Shown here piece by piece: positions 21,853-31,402 of a DNA stretch of 64,000 nt. The translations under genes and the position numbers were made by a program. The DNA is taken from the NCBI GenBank assembly GCA_964036045.1, contig OZ038393.1, forward strand, positions 46,864,429-46,928,428. Reading direction: 5' to 3'. The stretch comes from Eutreptiella sp. 'Long Island Sound 2002'. Its lineage: Eukaryota > Euglenozoa > Euglenophyceae > Eutreptiales > Eutreptiaceae. Position 1 is the first letter of the stretch; every line of letters starts with the position of its first letter. The notes under the pieces were generated by a model. That model did no database searches and was not told where the DNA came from. It saw nothing but the letters and a program-made list of their open reading frames with translations.

Positions 21853-22336
21853 TGTAACGGCATCAGTGTGACAGCACTCAATTTATCCATCAATGAGATC
21901 AAAATTTCAGTTATTCTCAGAGGTACCTTAGTGCACGAGATTTTTTGCTTGTTTTCAGGTTTTCCGTTCGCCGCCAGATGTCGCCCGTGAGCGCGCGTGG
22001 AGTCGCATTTGTCTTTCGTGATTTGCCAGTCAGAATTATTTAGATATTTTTGCATGACTTGGTAATGAGTCATTATGTTCGATTAATGCGAAATGAAATT
22101 TCATGTCTGCTCCGGTTTTTGTAGACCGGGTGCTCTGACTATTCATATTCCACCATGGACTTCAATGACCCTCTCAGTGCATTGCATATGTCGCTCCAGG
22201 AGGCTGGATATGGGTCTGGAGCTGATCAGTCGGCCTAGGAGATATCAGGGGCATTGTTGTGCGTTACGACGCCTGGGGCACCAAGGCTACAGGCGTCGCA
22301 GTTACAAGAAAGATCCGCCACTACACAGCGGTTACA
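21853..22336 (+). repeat. Element B 5' LTR (484 bp)
   Basis: TGTAACGGCA...GGTTACA, followed at once by a primer-binding site. Matches 56291-58135 once the LINE is removed (the 3' copy also lacks about 13 bases near the GCGCGCGT stretch). It contains the gag ATG at 22155 in a CCACCATGG context. Confidence 0.85.
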
Positions 22337-24376
22337 TGGTGGCAGAGGAAATCAAGACTCTGCTTCTGGAATCTCCACGGACCCGCTTAGATCATCGGGC
22401 TTCAGCGAAGCTATTAACAGTCCTGAGTGCCTCCGTGTTCCCTCCGAGGTTACATTCTTGGCATCTCTCCAGCGGACCGAAGATCGTCCTTCTGAGTGTC
22501 CTTACTGTGGTCATAGACATTGGCCTGGACTTCATACTTGTGCTGGTTAGGGTATGAACGGCCCATTTAACATTAAACCCGGTCGAGAATCTCCCTCCTC
22601 AAGTGAATCTGGTTCCGACTCTCGCTCATTGCCTGATCTTGAAGACAGCAGTAGCGAAGCAGAGCCGTCGAATACTGGTGTCAGTGAGATTTCTGGTGAA
22701 TATTGGGAAAACCACCTCAAGGAAATCTAGAATCAGGAGTTCCTGAACCGCCAGAAATGGCAACTGGCGGAGGCGAACTACCGAGGCCGCCTGAGCAACT
22801 GGTTCAGGGCGTCGTACCAGTTCATCAGGGAGAGCGGCTGCCTTAGATTCGACACCACATTGCAGAAACAAGAGGACTGGGAGGAGCTTATGGACCAGTT
22901 CTACCACCAGGCTGCCGTGATGGTGCAAATGGCCATCATTGCCGAGGAAAGACGCCAGAATGTCCCACAGCATGCTGGCCTGCCGAGCGCCCGGGGTCGG
23001 AACGGCAAAGAGCTTGACGAACTGAGGTGTGATTGGACTTGTTCTCACCTCTCCAGATAGCAATTGTCCAAACTCCCCAACTCTACCTCAAGTGTTGACA
23101 CTTGGGTCGATGAGGTAAGAAGTAAGGGGAAGAGCATTCGATGCCCATAATGTGGTGAGTGCGCCAAGGACTGCTACTGTGGGCGCCACATTTCGCCCTT
23201 GGAGGACGAGGTGAAGGAGCTGAAGAAGGCCGCCAAGGAAAAGCAGCGGGATGATGACAGCAAGTGGAAGGAGATGTACCAAAAGCTGGAAATATTGACT
23301 ACTTTGGGTCAGAATCTGAGCACTACTGGGCTCACTGGGCCAGCGCCGGCACCGGCAAGCCACCCAGCACCTACCTCCTCAGCTGCACTTACATCCACGC
23401 CCTACGGCGTTCCCTACACTCCGGCACACCCAGCTCTTACTGGTTCAATCCCAGCTTATACTGGAAACCCTGCTGTTCCCCTTGCTGGAATTGCAACCCC
23501 TATTGGTTTGAAGCTGGGTACCGAAGCAGGGAAATCTTCGTCAGAGAGGTCAATACTGTCTGTTTGGACCGTTGGCGATATTGAACGAGAAGCAAGAACC
23601 ACCGGGAAGGAGAGATCAAAAGCCTTGGAGAAGAGAGGCAAGGAAGGAAGGAGGACGAGGGTAAAATGAAAGAGAAAAAGAAGAAACCCAATGAGATAAG
23701 GTATCATCAAGTTCAATCAACCCCGTTCGTGCAGCCTACTGTGGACCAGACGTTGCTGGCGCCCGCAATAGCCCAGGCGGTGGGAGGCGCCGCTTTCAAC
23801 CCTGTTTTCGTGAACCCCGTTGGTGCATCTACAGGTTTGAATCTGAACCACCTCATCAATCCACTTCATTTGAGCCTTAGATGTTCAGTGATGAGGCAGC
23901 CTAAATAGTCAGAGCACCCAAATTACTGGGCGTCTTTCAGACGACAATTTTTGGTTTGGCTGCAGACGGGGAGAGTTGAATAGGACCTCTGGATTCTCGG
24001 TTTGATGGACTGTTTGACTGGCAAACTCAGTAAATCCACGTATAATCTCTATGTGGAAAGGCAAAATCCAGGGGATCCACTGACATATGACGAACTGTGG
24101 CGAACCCTCAAAAAGAAAGGCTCACAACTTCCTGAAGATCATTACAGGGACCGACTCGAGAACTTCAGAATGATCAAGAAATTATTTCTGGAAGAGATCG
24201 AAATTGCACGGCAAGATTGGGAGTTCTTGGTGCAGGAAGCGGGGAGCGCTGGAGAAGACCTTTCTGAAGGCGAGCTGGAGAAGATTCTGCTGAGCAAGCT
24301 GACGCCGGAGACCAAGCAGAAGATCAGGGATAGCCAAGCGGACAAGAAAGTCCTTAGCAACTGGGTAGAAGTGTGA
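22155..24376 (+). pseudogene. gag: Element B gag
   Basis: Frame starts at ATG 22155 inside the LTR (MDFNDPLSALHMSL) and continues across the primer-binding site. In-frame stops occur at 22239 and 22551, with a third near 22728. Near 22500 it encodes a zinc-finger-like CPYCGHRHWPGLHTC. Then come a Ser/Glu-rich stretch, a helical segment, a second Cys-rich patch near 23140 (CGECAKDCYCG), a charged coiled-coil-like segment at 23195-23290 and a Pro/Ala/Thr-rich part. Frameshifts near 23670 and 23990 lead to the last open piece 24002-24376 (LSEGELEKILLSKLTPETKQK), which resembles a capsid C-terminus. The 3' LTR copy has TCG at the first stop position, so that stop is a later mutation. Confidence 0.6.
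22337..22348 (+). promoter_or_regulatory. Element B primer-binding site
   Basis: TGGTGGCAGAGG lies directly after the LTR. It differs by one base from TGGTAGCAGAGG, the complement of an initiator-Met tRNA 3' end as known from animals. It lies inside the gag reading frame that starts in the LTR. Confidence 0.65.
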
Positions 24377-24379
24377 GGA

Positions 24380-25954
24380 TTGCCGGAGACCATGACGAAT
24401 GTGCTGAACTCCGTCAGTGCTGTGGAGATAAAGGTGATCATCCTTCGTGACGGTCGTTGGAGAGTCAATTTCGACAACACCGAAGGATCGGAGTTCTTCT
24501 CGAAGACGGTGGACGGCAAGGTGAAGTCTAACGGGACGCCGTTGAAGGTGCTGCCATGGATCTTCTCGTAAGCAGTCGACCAGATCTCGGACCAACTCGA
24601 GAAGTACGCGAACTTGGAGCGCCAGAAGTTGCAGGATGCGAGAGGATTCGGCACCAATATCAGCGTTGTTGGCGAGAAGGGATGCGCAGTGTGCCTGTCG
24701 ATGGAAAAAGAAGGCCGAGCCGAGACTCATTCGACAGCAGATCACAGGTGGCAGCCCTCCGATCTCGAAACAATTCAGAACAAAATGGATGGAAAAGGAA
24801 ATCCCCCCTAATTTCCCCAGCAAGGTGGAGCACGCGATGCGATCCAGCAGGGAAGCCGAAAAGGCAAAGGGCAATCCCAAGGCAAGACCAGAAATTGGAT
24901 AATGAAGGATCACTCGCAGCAGGGCGGAGATTCGAGCAGCTCAAGATGGACAGAATCTGGTGAAAAATCAGGTTGAAAAGGTGGACAAGGCCAAGGAAAG
25001 TCCGGGAATCAAGATGATTCTAAGGTAGATGGAAAGCCCCTGTACACGGAGACGCCAGCTATCAAGACCTTTGGGAGGGAGGAGGACTCTGGAGGTCGTG
25101 GCAAGGGCAAATCCAACGAATTTAACCCTGATCCCAACACGTCTAACAACAAAGGCCAAGGTGGTAAGAAAGTTGGTGGTGGAAAGTCATTTGGTGGTTG
25201 TGGACGTGGAAAGGGAGTCATTGCCGTTGAAGCAGGAGAAGAATGGGTTGACGAAGAACAAGTACAAGACGTACAGCGGAATGGCTAAGAAGAATTGCAC
25301 TGGGGAGGCCAGCGTTGGCCAAACCCCCACATTGAGGTTGACTGGCAAAACCCTAAACCCATAAGGGTAGTTGGGGCAGTGAATGGACGGTGTTGTGACC
25401 GTTTGGCGCGTTCTCCCGGCTTCCCCTATCCTGCCGGGGTCCTGAGTGCTGTCGAACGAGGCAAGCAGCGACAATTTGTCCGCTGGATCGAGGTCAAGAC
25501 AGGCAATGGGGAGGTTAGATTTGCTAAATGTCTGATTGACAATGGGTCAGAAGTCAATCTGGTGAGGAAAGGCTTTCTGCAGGAGGATGAAGCGATGATC
25601 TCCTCGACGCCTGTCGAGCTGGAAGGAGTGAGTGGACATCGCCTTGCAGGTTGTGAAAGGGAGGCAGATTGGGCAGTAAGATTGGCCAAACAGTCTGTTT
25701 GGAGTACCAAGAAGGTGAAGGAGGAGTGGGTCTCTGGGAAATTCTATGAGGCCACAATCAAGTACGATTTGTGCTTGCGCCAAACTTGGCTTCCCGCTTA
25801 TCGTGTGTTGCCCATGGGACACAGGACGTGCTTCCTCCAAGATCCGTCAGCCAGCGACCCACCCGAGCTTTATTACCTGCACCCATTCACCAAGAGTGTT
25901 CACCACTTCAAGAAGCGAAATAAGCTTCGAATTCAAGAAGATGGGCAGGATTAG
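24380..25954 (+). pseudogene. pro: Element B gag end and retropepsin
   Basis: Frame 2 pieces. Near 24600 is a coiled-coil-like run and CAVCLSMEKEGRAETH (Cys-x2-Cys, possible zinc site). It is followed by a long Gly/Lys/Gln-rich basic stretch (about 24880-25260) typical of a nucleocapsid tail. The protease lies in the open frame 25295-25954: FAKCLIDNGSEVNLV at about 25530 has D-N-G where retropepsins have D-[TS]-G. The later part (LPAYRVLPMGHRTCFLQDP) fits the flap/C-terminal half only loosely. Stops occur in the linker near 24810, 24970 and 25285. Confidence 0.6.
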
Positions 25955-26430
25955 ACAAGGAATCAAGAGCAACTCGATGAGGGATAGGTGGAGTCTCTGA
26001 ACTGCAAGAAGTGGAAGTCAGTTTGCTATCGCGTGGTCGACAAATGGCGAGACATTCTGGTGGATTATTTCGAAAAGAACCACAATTTTTGTCCTCAAGT
26101 TGATCCTCTTGCAAACAAGAAGAATAAAGGGTTTCTGAAGTTCTACGACGATGCCTGGAATGAGGACTCATCTGAACCTCTCTGGATCAATCCGCCCTTC
26201 GACGTTTTTCCTCTTGTGTACAAAAGCTGAAGCAATCCGGCGCAAAGGCGATCTTAATCGTCCCCAATTGGCCCAAACAAACTTGGTTCAAGGACATTAT
26301 GGACATTTCGATTGACATTGTCGAGTTACCTCACAAAGGAGTGAAGCTGTATTGCGAAGACAATGGCAAACCTTTGCCACGGCGTTCTTGGAGCACGTTG
26401 GCGTGCTTAGTTGAGGGGAATCTGGGAGAT
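25955..26430 (+). pseudogene. Element B methyltransferase-like module
   Basis: Between protease and RT. The open frame 25988-26230 gives VVDKWRDILVDYFEKN, then QVDPLANKKNKGF, then EPLWINPPFDVFPLVYK, with the NPPF motif at 26189-26200. After a one-base shift near 26228 the next frame gives GAKAILIVPNWPKQTWF and RRSWSTLACLVEG. The acidic strand, NPPF, hydrophobic strand and W-rich end match the module in element C. [DNS]PP[FYW] is motif IV of N6-adenine methyltransferases, and a Dam-like domain is known in DIRS-type retrotransposons. Assignment here is from pattern only. The frame is broken, so this copy is inactive. Confidence 0.55.
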
Positions 26431-27121
26431 TAATGGCAAGATGCAAGTCCGATAGGAACAGAAGGGGTCATTTCAATTTCCTCAAAAATCGACAAAATTG
26501 AGGTTGGTCGAGACGATGGAGAGCGGAATTCCGACACATGGTCGTGGAAGGAGGGAAGGACTACCGGCGTCCCTCAAGAGAACGCCTCAATGCATTCCAA
26601 TTCGTACTAATCAGCCAAGAATCAAGTCAAAAATGTCAAGATTTCAAGCAAGAATGATAACAAATCTCCAAGAATCTCGCCTGAACTCACAGGAATGCAG
26701 CCAAATTTGTCCTACCATCACTTCAAGACATTCGCGGACCCCCTTCATTGGTGGGATCCCACGATGAGCTTCATTCGCCAACAATGTGGTGAGGAAGTTT
26801 GGAATGAGCTGGCCAAGAACATGAGACCACGACCATCAATTCGCAAATTTGGTGGACACAATGTCGGTGATTAAATGCGGCATTCCGGTCGATGGAGACA
26901 AGATAGCTGCAAGAAGGGACGCAGTGTTCGAAGATTATAAGAATGACATGCTGAGTGGGAAGTTGTTGAAAAACCTCTCAACTTGAGGTGAACATGGGGA
27001 AGCCAGGATTGAGATAATCCAAGGCTCAAAGGTTCACAAGCAACGTCCATTCTATCTCCACGGCACCAAAGCAGATGCCCTGCAGAAGATTATTTAGCGC
27101 AGTCTCCATGAGTTCGGTTGG
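26431..27121 (+). pseudogene. Element B protease-RT linker, decayed
   Basis: No intact frame and no domain recognised. The piece 26498-26767 is open but basic and non-conserved. Just before RT, TKADALQKII and SLHEFGWLEGCMSSEW (27065-27145) fit the approach to the RT N-terminus. Confidence 0.4.
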
Positions 27122-27925
27122 TTGGAGGGCTGCATGAGTTCTGAGTGGTGTTCAGCACGATTTACTGTGCCAAAGCCCCCCCCTGCTGACCAATCCAGCA
27201 TAGATGCTTGGCGTCTAGTGGTGGATTATAGAGCTCTGTATGCCGCCACAGTTCCTGACGCGCATTGCCTTCCCTTAATCGAGGAGGAGATCGCCAAAAG
27301 GGCAAAAGGCAAGCTCTTCAATGTGCTGAATCTGCGCCATGGCCTTCATCAAATGCCACTTCAAAAAGGGGACAGCCTTTTGACGGCAATGTGCATCCCC
27401 TGTGGCACAGTCCAGAGGACTGTGATGCCTATGGGTGTGAAGAATGCGCCGTCGATGTTCCAGAAGATGATGGAGAACGTGTTGTTTCAGAAGCACAAGG
27501 CTCTGGGTTTACAAGAATTCTGCAGCATCTACATCGACAACCTTCTGATCGCCACGCCGTCGGGGGAAAACTTTGATGATTGCCTGAAGAAGCACGAAGA
27601 ACAAATTCGCAAAGTGCTCGAAGTTCTCCGACAGGAGAAGCTCGTGTGTGGACCCAAGAAGGCCAAAATGTTCCTCGAACGTGTTGAACTCTGTGGCTCT
27701 ATGTTGGAAGATGGGACAAGAAGACCTGCCCCAGGCAAGGTGGCTGCCCTGCAGCTCTGGGAAAGGCGTAAAACCATCACGCAGCTTCGCGCCTTTCTAG
27801 GCTGCTGCAATTGTTATCACGAGTTTCTGCCCCTTTACGCCAGATACTCTGGTCCCTTGACAGAGTTACTCAAGGTTAACAAAGAAGCGATCTCAAGTCA
27901 AGCTCAAGTGGACGCCAGAATGTGA
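27122..27925 (+). pseudogene. Element B reverse transcriptase
   Basis: Ty3-type RT in one open frame: ARFTVPKPP, then WRLVVDYRALYAATVPDAHCLP, then FNVLNLRHGLHQMPL, then VMPMGVKNAPSMFQKMM. The catalytic box reads SIYIDNLLIAT (about 27520-27550), so the second aspartate of the DD pair is Asn. VELCGSMLEDGTRRPAPGKV and ITQLRAFLGCCNCYHEFLPLYA complete the thumb/connection. The D to N change should abolish polymerisation. The frame ends at 27925, just before RNase H, by a frameshift. Confidence 0.85.
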
Positions 27926-28433
27926 AGACACTTTCACTGGTCTCAAGGAAGCACTGGCAAATGTGGTTACATTAAAGAGTCCGCGGTTTGATGGACGACC
28001 TTTTTATATTCGTACAGACGCCAGTCGTTACACCGTTGGTGCTACGATCGAATAAATCGACGATGAAGGTCACCATCACTCCCTGGCCTTCTGGTCTCGC
28101 AAGCTTACTACAAGACAGAGAAATTGAACTCCAAGGGAACACGAAGCCCATGCAATTCTCTGTGCCCTACGGCGTTATGAGAGCTGGATCGTGGGTCATC
28201 GGTTTGAAGTACTGACTGACCACAAGTCTCTTGAAGGCTGGAGGACAGAGCATGTGGATACCCCTGGTGGACTGATTCGGAGAAGAGGCTGTTGGCATGA
28301 ATACCTCAGCAAATGTGACCTCCAAGTGACTTACATTCCGGGACGCTACAACACTGTGGCGGATGCCCTGAGTCGCCCCCCCTGCCTCAGAGGCCTACTC
28401 CGAGGTGAGTTTTCATGGGACATCGACGGATAA
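27926..28433 (+). pseudogene. Element B RNase H
   Basis: Pieces in three frames: a WTPECEDTFTGLKEAL-like start, then FYIRTDASRYTVGAT near 28005-28045 (catalytic D), a KYxxxHEA-like region near 28130-28170 and FEVLTDHKSLEGWRTEHVDT (28200-28260). The end reads VTYIPGRYNTVADALSRP (about 28325-28380), the typical Ty3 RNase H end. Several frameshifts make it non-functional. Confidence 0.7.
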
Positions 28434-29648
28434 AGCCGAAGTGATCGAGTTTGACAAGGAGGAACAAGCACTGATCAAGAAACATTGTCCCCAATGTTCG
28501 ATTAAAAATCTAAAGAATGTCGAGGTGGTCAGATGCAAGGAGAGCTCCAAGGCAGACCAGACTGGTAGGGTTAATTGTGACTCTGAGTCGTGGCTGCCGC
28601 TTCTGAATTTTTTTCCTCTGACGGGATTCAATGCCAAATTCAGGCTCCCCCCACAGAACAATAACAAGGAAACCTCCTGTTTCTATGTGGATTGGACGAC
28701 GATGTACAAGGATGACAAGTGTTTTTGGGTCTGTATAGCACAATTTCAGAGGGGACAAGCCTTACGACTCTGAGGAGACAGCTGATTTCAGGTTCCAAGG
28801 CGACAAGTTATTCTGGCAAGGACGGATTTGTGTTCCTGACTGTCTAATTGAAAAATATGTGCAGCACTGACATGGGCATGAGACAGCCAACGCACATTGT
28901 CGTGTTCTGGGGCAGGAGCTTCGACACAGAGTGTACACCCGAGACCTCAAGGGAGACTGTGAACGAGTTGCCAAAGGATGCAAGCAAGGTCAGTGGAGCA
29001 TCCCCAGACTCAAAAGACCAAGGGACTACTGAAATGATTACCAATTCCTGAGAGGTTGTTCGACAAGGTGACGGTGGATGTCTTCGAATTGGGACAAATC
29101 CAGGAGGAATGTCTCTTTACGAAGAGGCCAATTGTTGGAGTTTTGTTAATTCAAGACCGCCAGAGTGGCTACATCCAGGTTCTCCCTTGCAACACGGATC
29201 ATCTTACCTCTGAAGTGGCTGCCAAGTGGGTGCAAGTCAGTGAATGAGTAACTGGGATGTCCCCAGTGATATTCTGACGGACAGTGGGAAGCAGTTCATT
29301 GGGACCTGGTGGGAGAACATGTGTGCTCTATTGGGAGTTCATCATCTTCCTGCCCCAGTTTGCGATCATCGAGCTCTCCCTGCTGAACCAGCTGGAAGAA
29401 TTCTTATCAACATTCTGAGAAAATTCCTGGAGACTGAAGAAGACTACAATTGGTTGGAGACAATTTACTGTGTCTTGAGGAGATACCATCGGACCAAGAC
29501 TTATATTGGATTAGGCCCGAATGAGCTTGTTTTCGGTCGTGAGAAGATGGGCCCTGGACCGGTGATGTACCATCCAAGGCAGTGCTACGACGCCTCACAA
29601 TGGTTTGAGAAGATCAAGAAGTTAGATTCCAAGTGGATCCAAGCCTGA
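28434..29648 (+). pseudogene. Element B integrase
   Basis: The N-terminal part is poorly kept: GDKLFWQGRICVPDCLIEKY, then an HxxH/C-x-type zinc region in broken frames (about 28800-29000). The core starts with KVTVDVFELGQ (29060-29095) and GVLLIQDRQSGYIQVLP. A frameshift near 29240 leads to SDILTDSGKQFIGTWWENM (second catalytic D at about 29280). The third motif is at HRALPAEPAGRI (catalytic E near 29388). GPNELVFGREKMGPG follows. The frame ends at TGA 29646, an in-frame stop, since the chromodomain portion continues in the same frame. Confidence 0.7.
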
Positions 29649-30245
29649 GTGGAGAGTCAAGCAGATTGGCTGAATTTGAAAAAACAAGCAAGAACGCAAG
29701 GAAAGCCCTTCGAAAGAAGCCAGCAAGTTTGGCTTCGTAAGTCAGACGAGACCCTGAAGGACGACAACAAGTTGTTGCCGCTTTCGGAGGGCCCATTCCA
29801 AGTCAAAGGTCAACTAAGTGAAACTACATTCAACATACAAATTGAGCCAAGCAGGCATCAAGAAGTACATTGTGACCGTTTGAAGGCCGAGGTACCCCGC
29901 CCCAAGGGCTCTTACAAGCCGCCCTATTGGACCTCAAAGTACCTGAGCGACAGGAAGATGGCCACAAGCAGTTTTGAGGTGGAGAAGATTCTTGATTATA
30001 AGAAGAATGCTCGGAATAAGTCGTACTTTCTGTGCAGATGGAAGGGAGTCCGTCCAGAAGAGGATAAATGGGAGCCAGCCTCAGGCTTCATTCATGGGTA
30101 CACGGACATTTTCATCAAGTTCCTGCAGAAACACCCTGAAGTTGACCGTGAGCCTTCGCTGATCAAGGATTGTGTCACCAAGGAAGACTTACAAGCTCAG
30201 GAAGACGCTCCCATTGTGGCACAACCCATTCCAGACAAGATCTGA
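29649..30245 (+). CDS. Element B integrase C-terminus and chromodomain
   Basis: Open frame continuing the integrase frame past TGA 29646. It includes FERSQQVWLRKSDETLKDD, then LPLSEGPFQVKGQL (the GPF/Y-type integrase C-terminal motif), then HCDRLKAEVPRPKG. The chromodomain is SSFEVEKILDYKKNARNK, YFLCRWKGVRPEEDKWEP and SGFIHGYTDIFIKFLQKHP (about 29970-30140), with all three aromatic/Trp landmarks present. This is the best preserved chromodomain in the window. It is part of a dead element, because upstream pol is broken. Confidence 0.8.
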   Translation: MESQADWLNLKKQARTQGKPFERSQQVWLRKSDETLKDDNKLLPLSEGPFQVKGQLSETTFNIQIEPSRHQEVHCDRLKAEVPRPKGSYKPPYWTSKYLSDRKMATSSFEVEKILDYKKNARNKSYFLCRWKGVRPEEDKWEPASGFIHGYTDIFIKFLQKHPEVDREPSLIKDCVTKEDLQAQEDAPIVAQPIPDKI

Positions 30246-30464
30246 TCAGAATTCAAATCGCCAGAAATTCCCAAATCGTTTACAGCCTACATATACCCTT
30301 CGCTTTGAGACGAGACAGTCCTGGCGCAGTGTCTATGTGCTTCGATGAACAGATGATAGGACATTGTGAGGTCATCTTGGTTATCACATCCATCATTCGC
30401 ATCATGGTCATCATGTGAATCATTTCCACCATAGTAGATGATTCTCATCGGAAGCTCCGAGAAG
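30246..30464 (+). other. Element B 3' untranslated region, segment 1
   Basis: Non-coding. Continues after elements C and D at 41957-42095 and 55290-56290. Element C starts at 30465. Confidence 0.6.
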
Positions 30465-31267
30465 TGAGATTGAGCCCCATGGAGTATATATTTTGAACTC
30501 AGAGTGTACTTTATTTGAACTCAGAGCAGATTCAGATCAATCATCATCATTCATCATCATCATCATTCATCATGCATCATGTGTCATGTGTCATGCATCA
30601 TGTGTCATGACATGCTGGCGCCCTAGCATGTGTTTTTCACATTCCAACCCAAAACTTCACTTTCGCTCAGAACTAACACAATCACAACCCCACTCTTATG
30701 GGTTCCTAAGAAGGTTATACTATTCATTTTTCATAACTCTTTGAATTTGGATGATCACATTTTTGACATCATGGATTGTCATGCATGTCATGCATGGTCG
30801 ACTCATTTTGTGAGTGATACCACACATACTACCTTCGAAGGAGTCTAAGGCCCCTAAGGGACCTCTATATACTCTACAACCCTTTTCCATGGTTGTCCCT
30901 ACTTCTACATGTATTTTAATGCCTATTTGGTGTGTCCCAAGCATGTTTCATGTATTGGGGGATCCCAAGGGTATACCTAGGCCTAAGCCAAGCCCCAAAC
31001 ACAAGAGGAGAGAAGAGAGATAGATAGAGGAGAGGCGCCTGGCGGCGACACCAGGGAGCACGTGGTGCTTCCTAGGTAAGTCCTAACTAGGTGTATTTTA
31101 CTACAAGAGGGATATTAGTATGGTGAGAGTGGAAGAGAGGTAAGGAGTGAACATGAGCGTAAATAATGATTGTGTTTCATAGTCCCTTTTTGCTATGGAC
31201 TAAGCTGGAAGACTACAATACTATGAGCCCATTACTTTGCTGTTGTTGAGGAGGGCGCCAAATCTAA
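30465..31267 (+). repeat. Element C 5' LTR (803 bp)
   Basis: TGAGATTGAGCC... to ...GCCAAATCTAA, same length as 41154-41956. It includes an (ATC)n/CATG-rich stretch at about 30537-30618. Confidence 0.95.
30865..30872 (+). promoter_or_regulatory. Possible TATA box in element C LTR
   Basis: CTATATAC in an otherwise mixed context, conserved in the 3' LTR at 41554-41561. Position about 400 into the LTR suits a U3 promoter, but no transcript evidence exists; an earlier TATATATTTT near 30486 is an alternative. Confidence 0.3.
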
Positions 31268-31268
31268 C

Positions 31269-31279
31269 TGGTAGCACAG
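31269..31279 (+). promoter_or_regulatory. Element C primer-binding site
   Basis: TGGTAGCACAG, one base after the LTR. It is one base different from TGGTAGCAGAG of element D (initiator-Met tRNA type). Confidence 0.65.
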
Positions 31280-31402
31280 AAAACCTGCTCTGCCTAAATC
31301 CAGTATCCCTTGGATTTAATTTGGATTCAATTCCAGCCTGGAAATTTAGTAAGGGACGGAGAAGAATTCCTGAACTCAGAAAATGGAGTCTGAAAAATTG
31401 AG

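Larger units (their letters stand above)
18322..22129. repeat. 1.9-kb tandem duplication across the M/B junction
   Basis: Unit 1 is 18322-20224 and unit 2 is about 20225-22129 (offset 1903-1905 bases; for example AACAGTCTCTAG at 18341 and 20244). Each unit contains M's protease/gag end plus the first 276 bases of element B's LTR, so the duplication happened after B inserted. At the internal junction GTAGACCGG joins ATTAGCATAGC. The flanks share only CGG, indicating microhomology. The two units differ by scattered substitutions and small indels. Confidence 0.85.
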
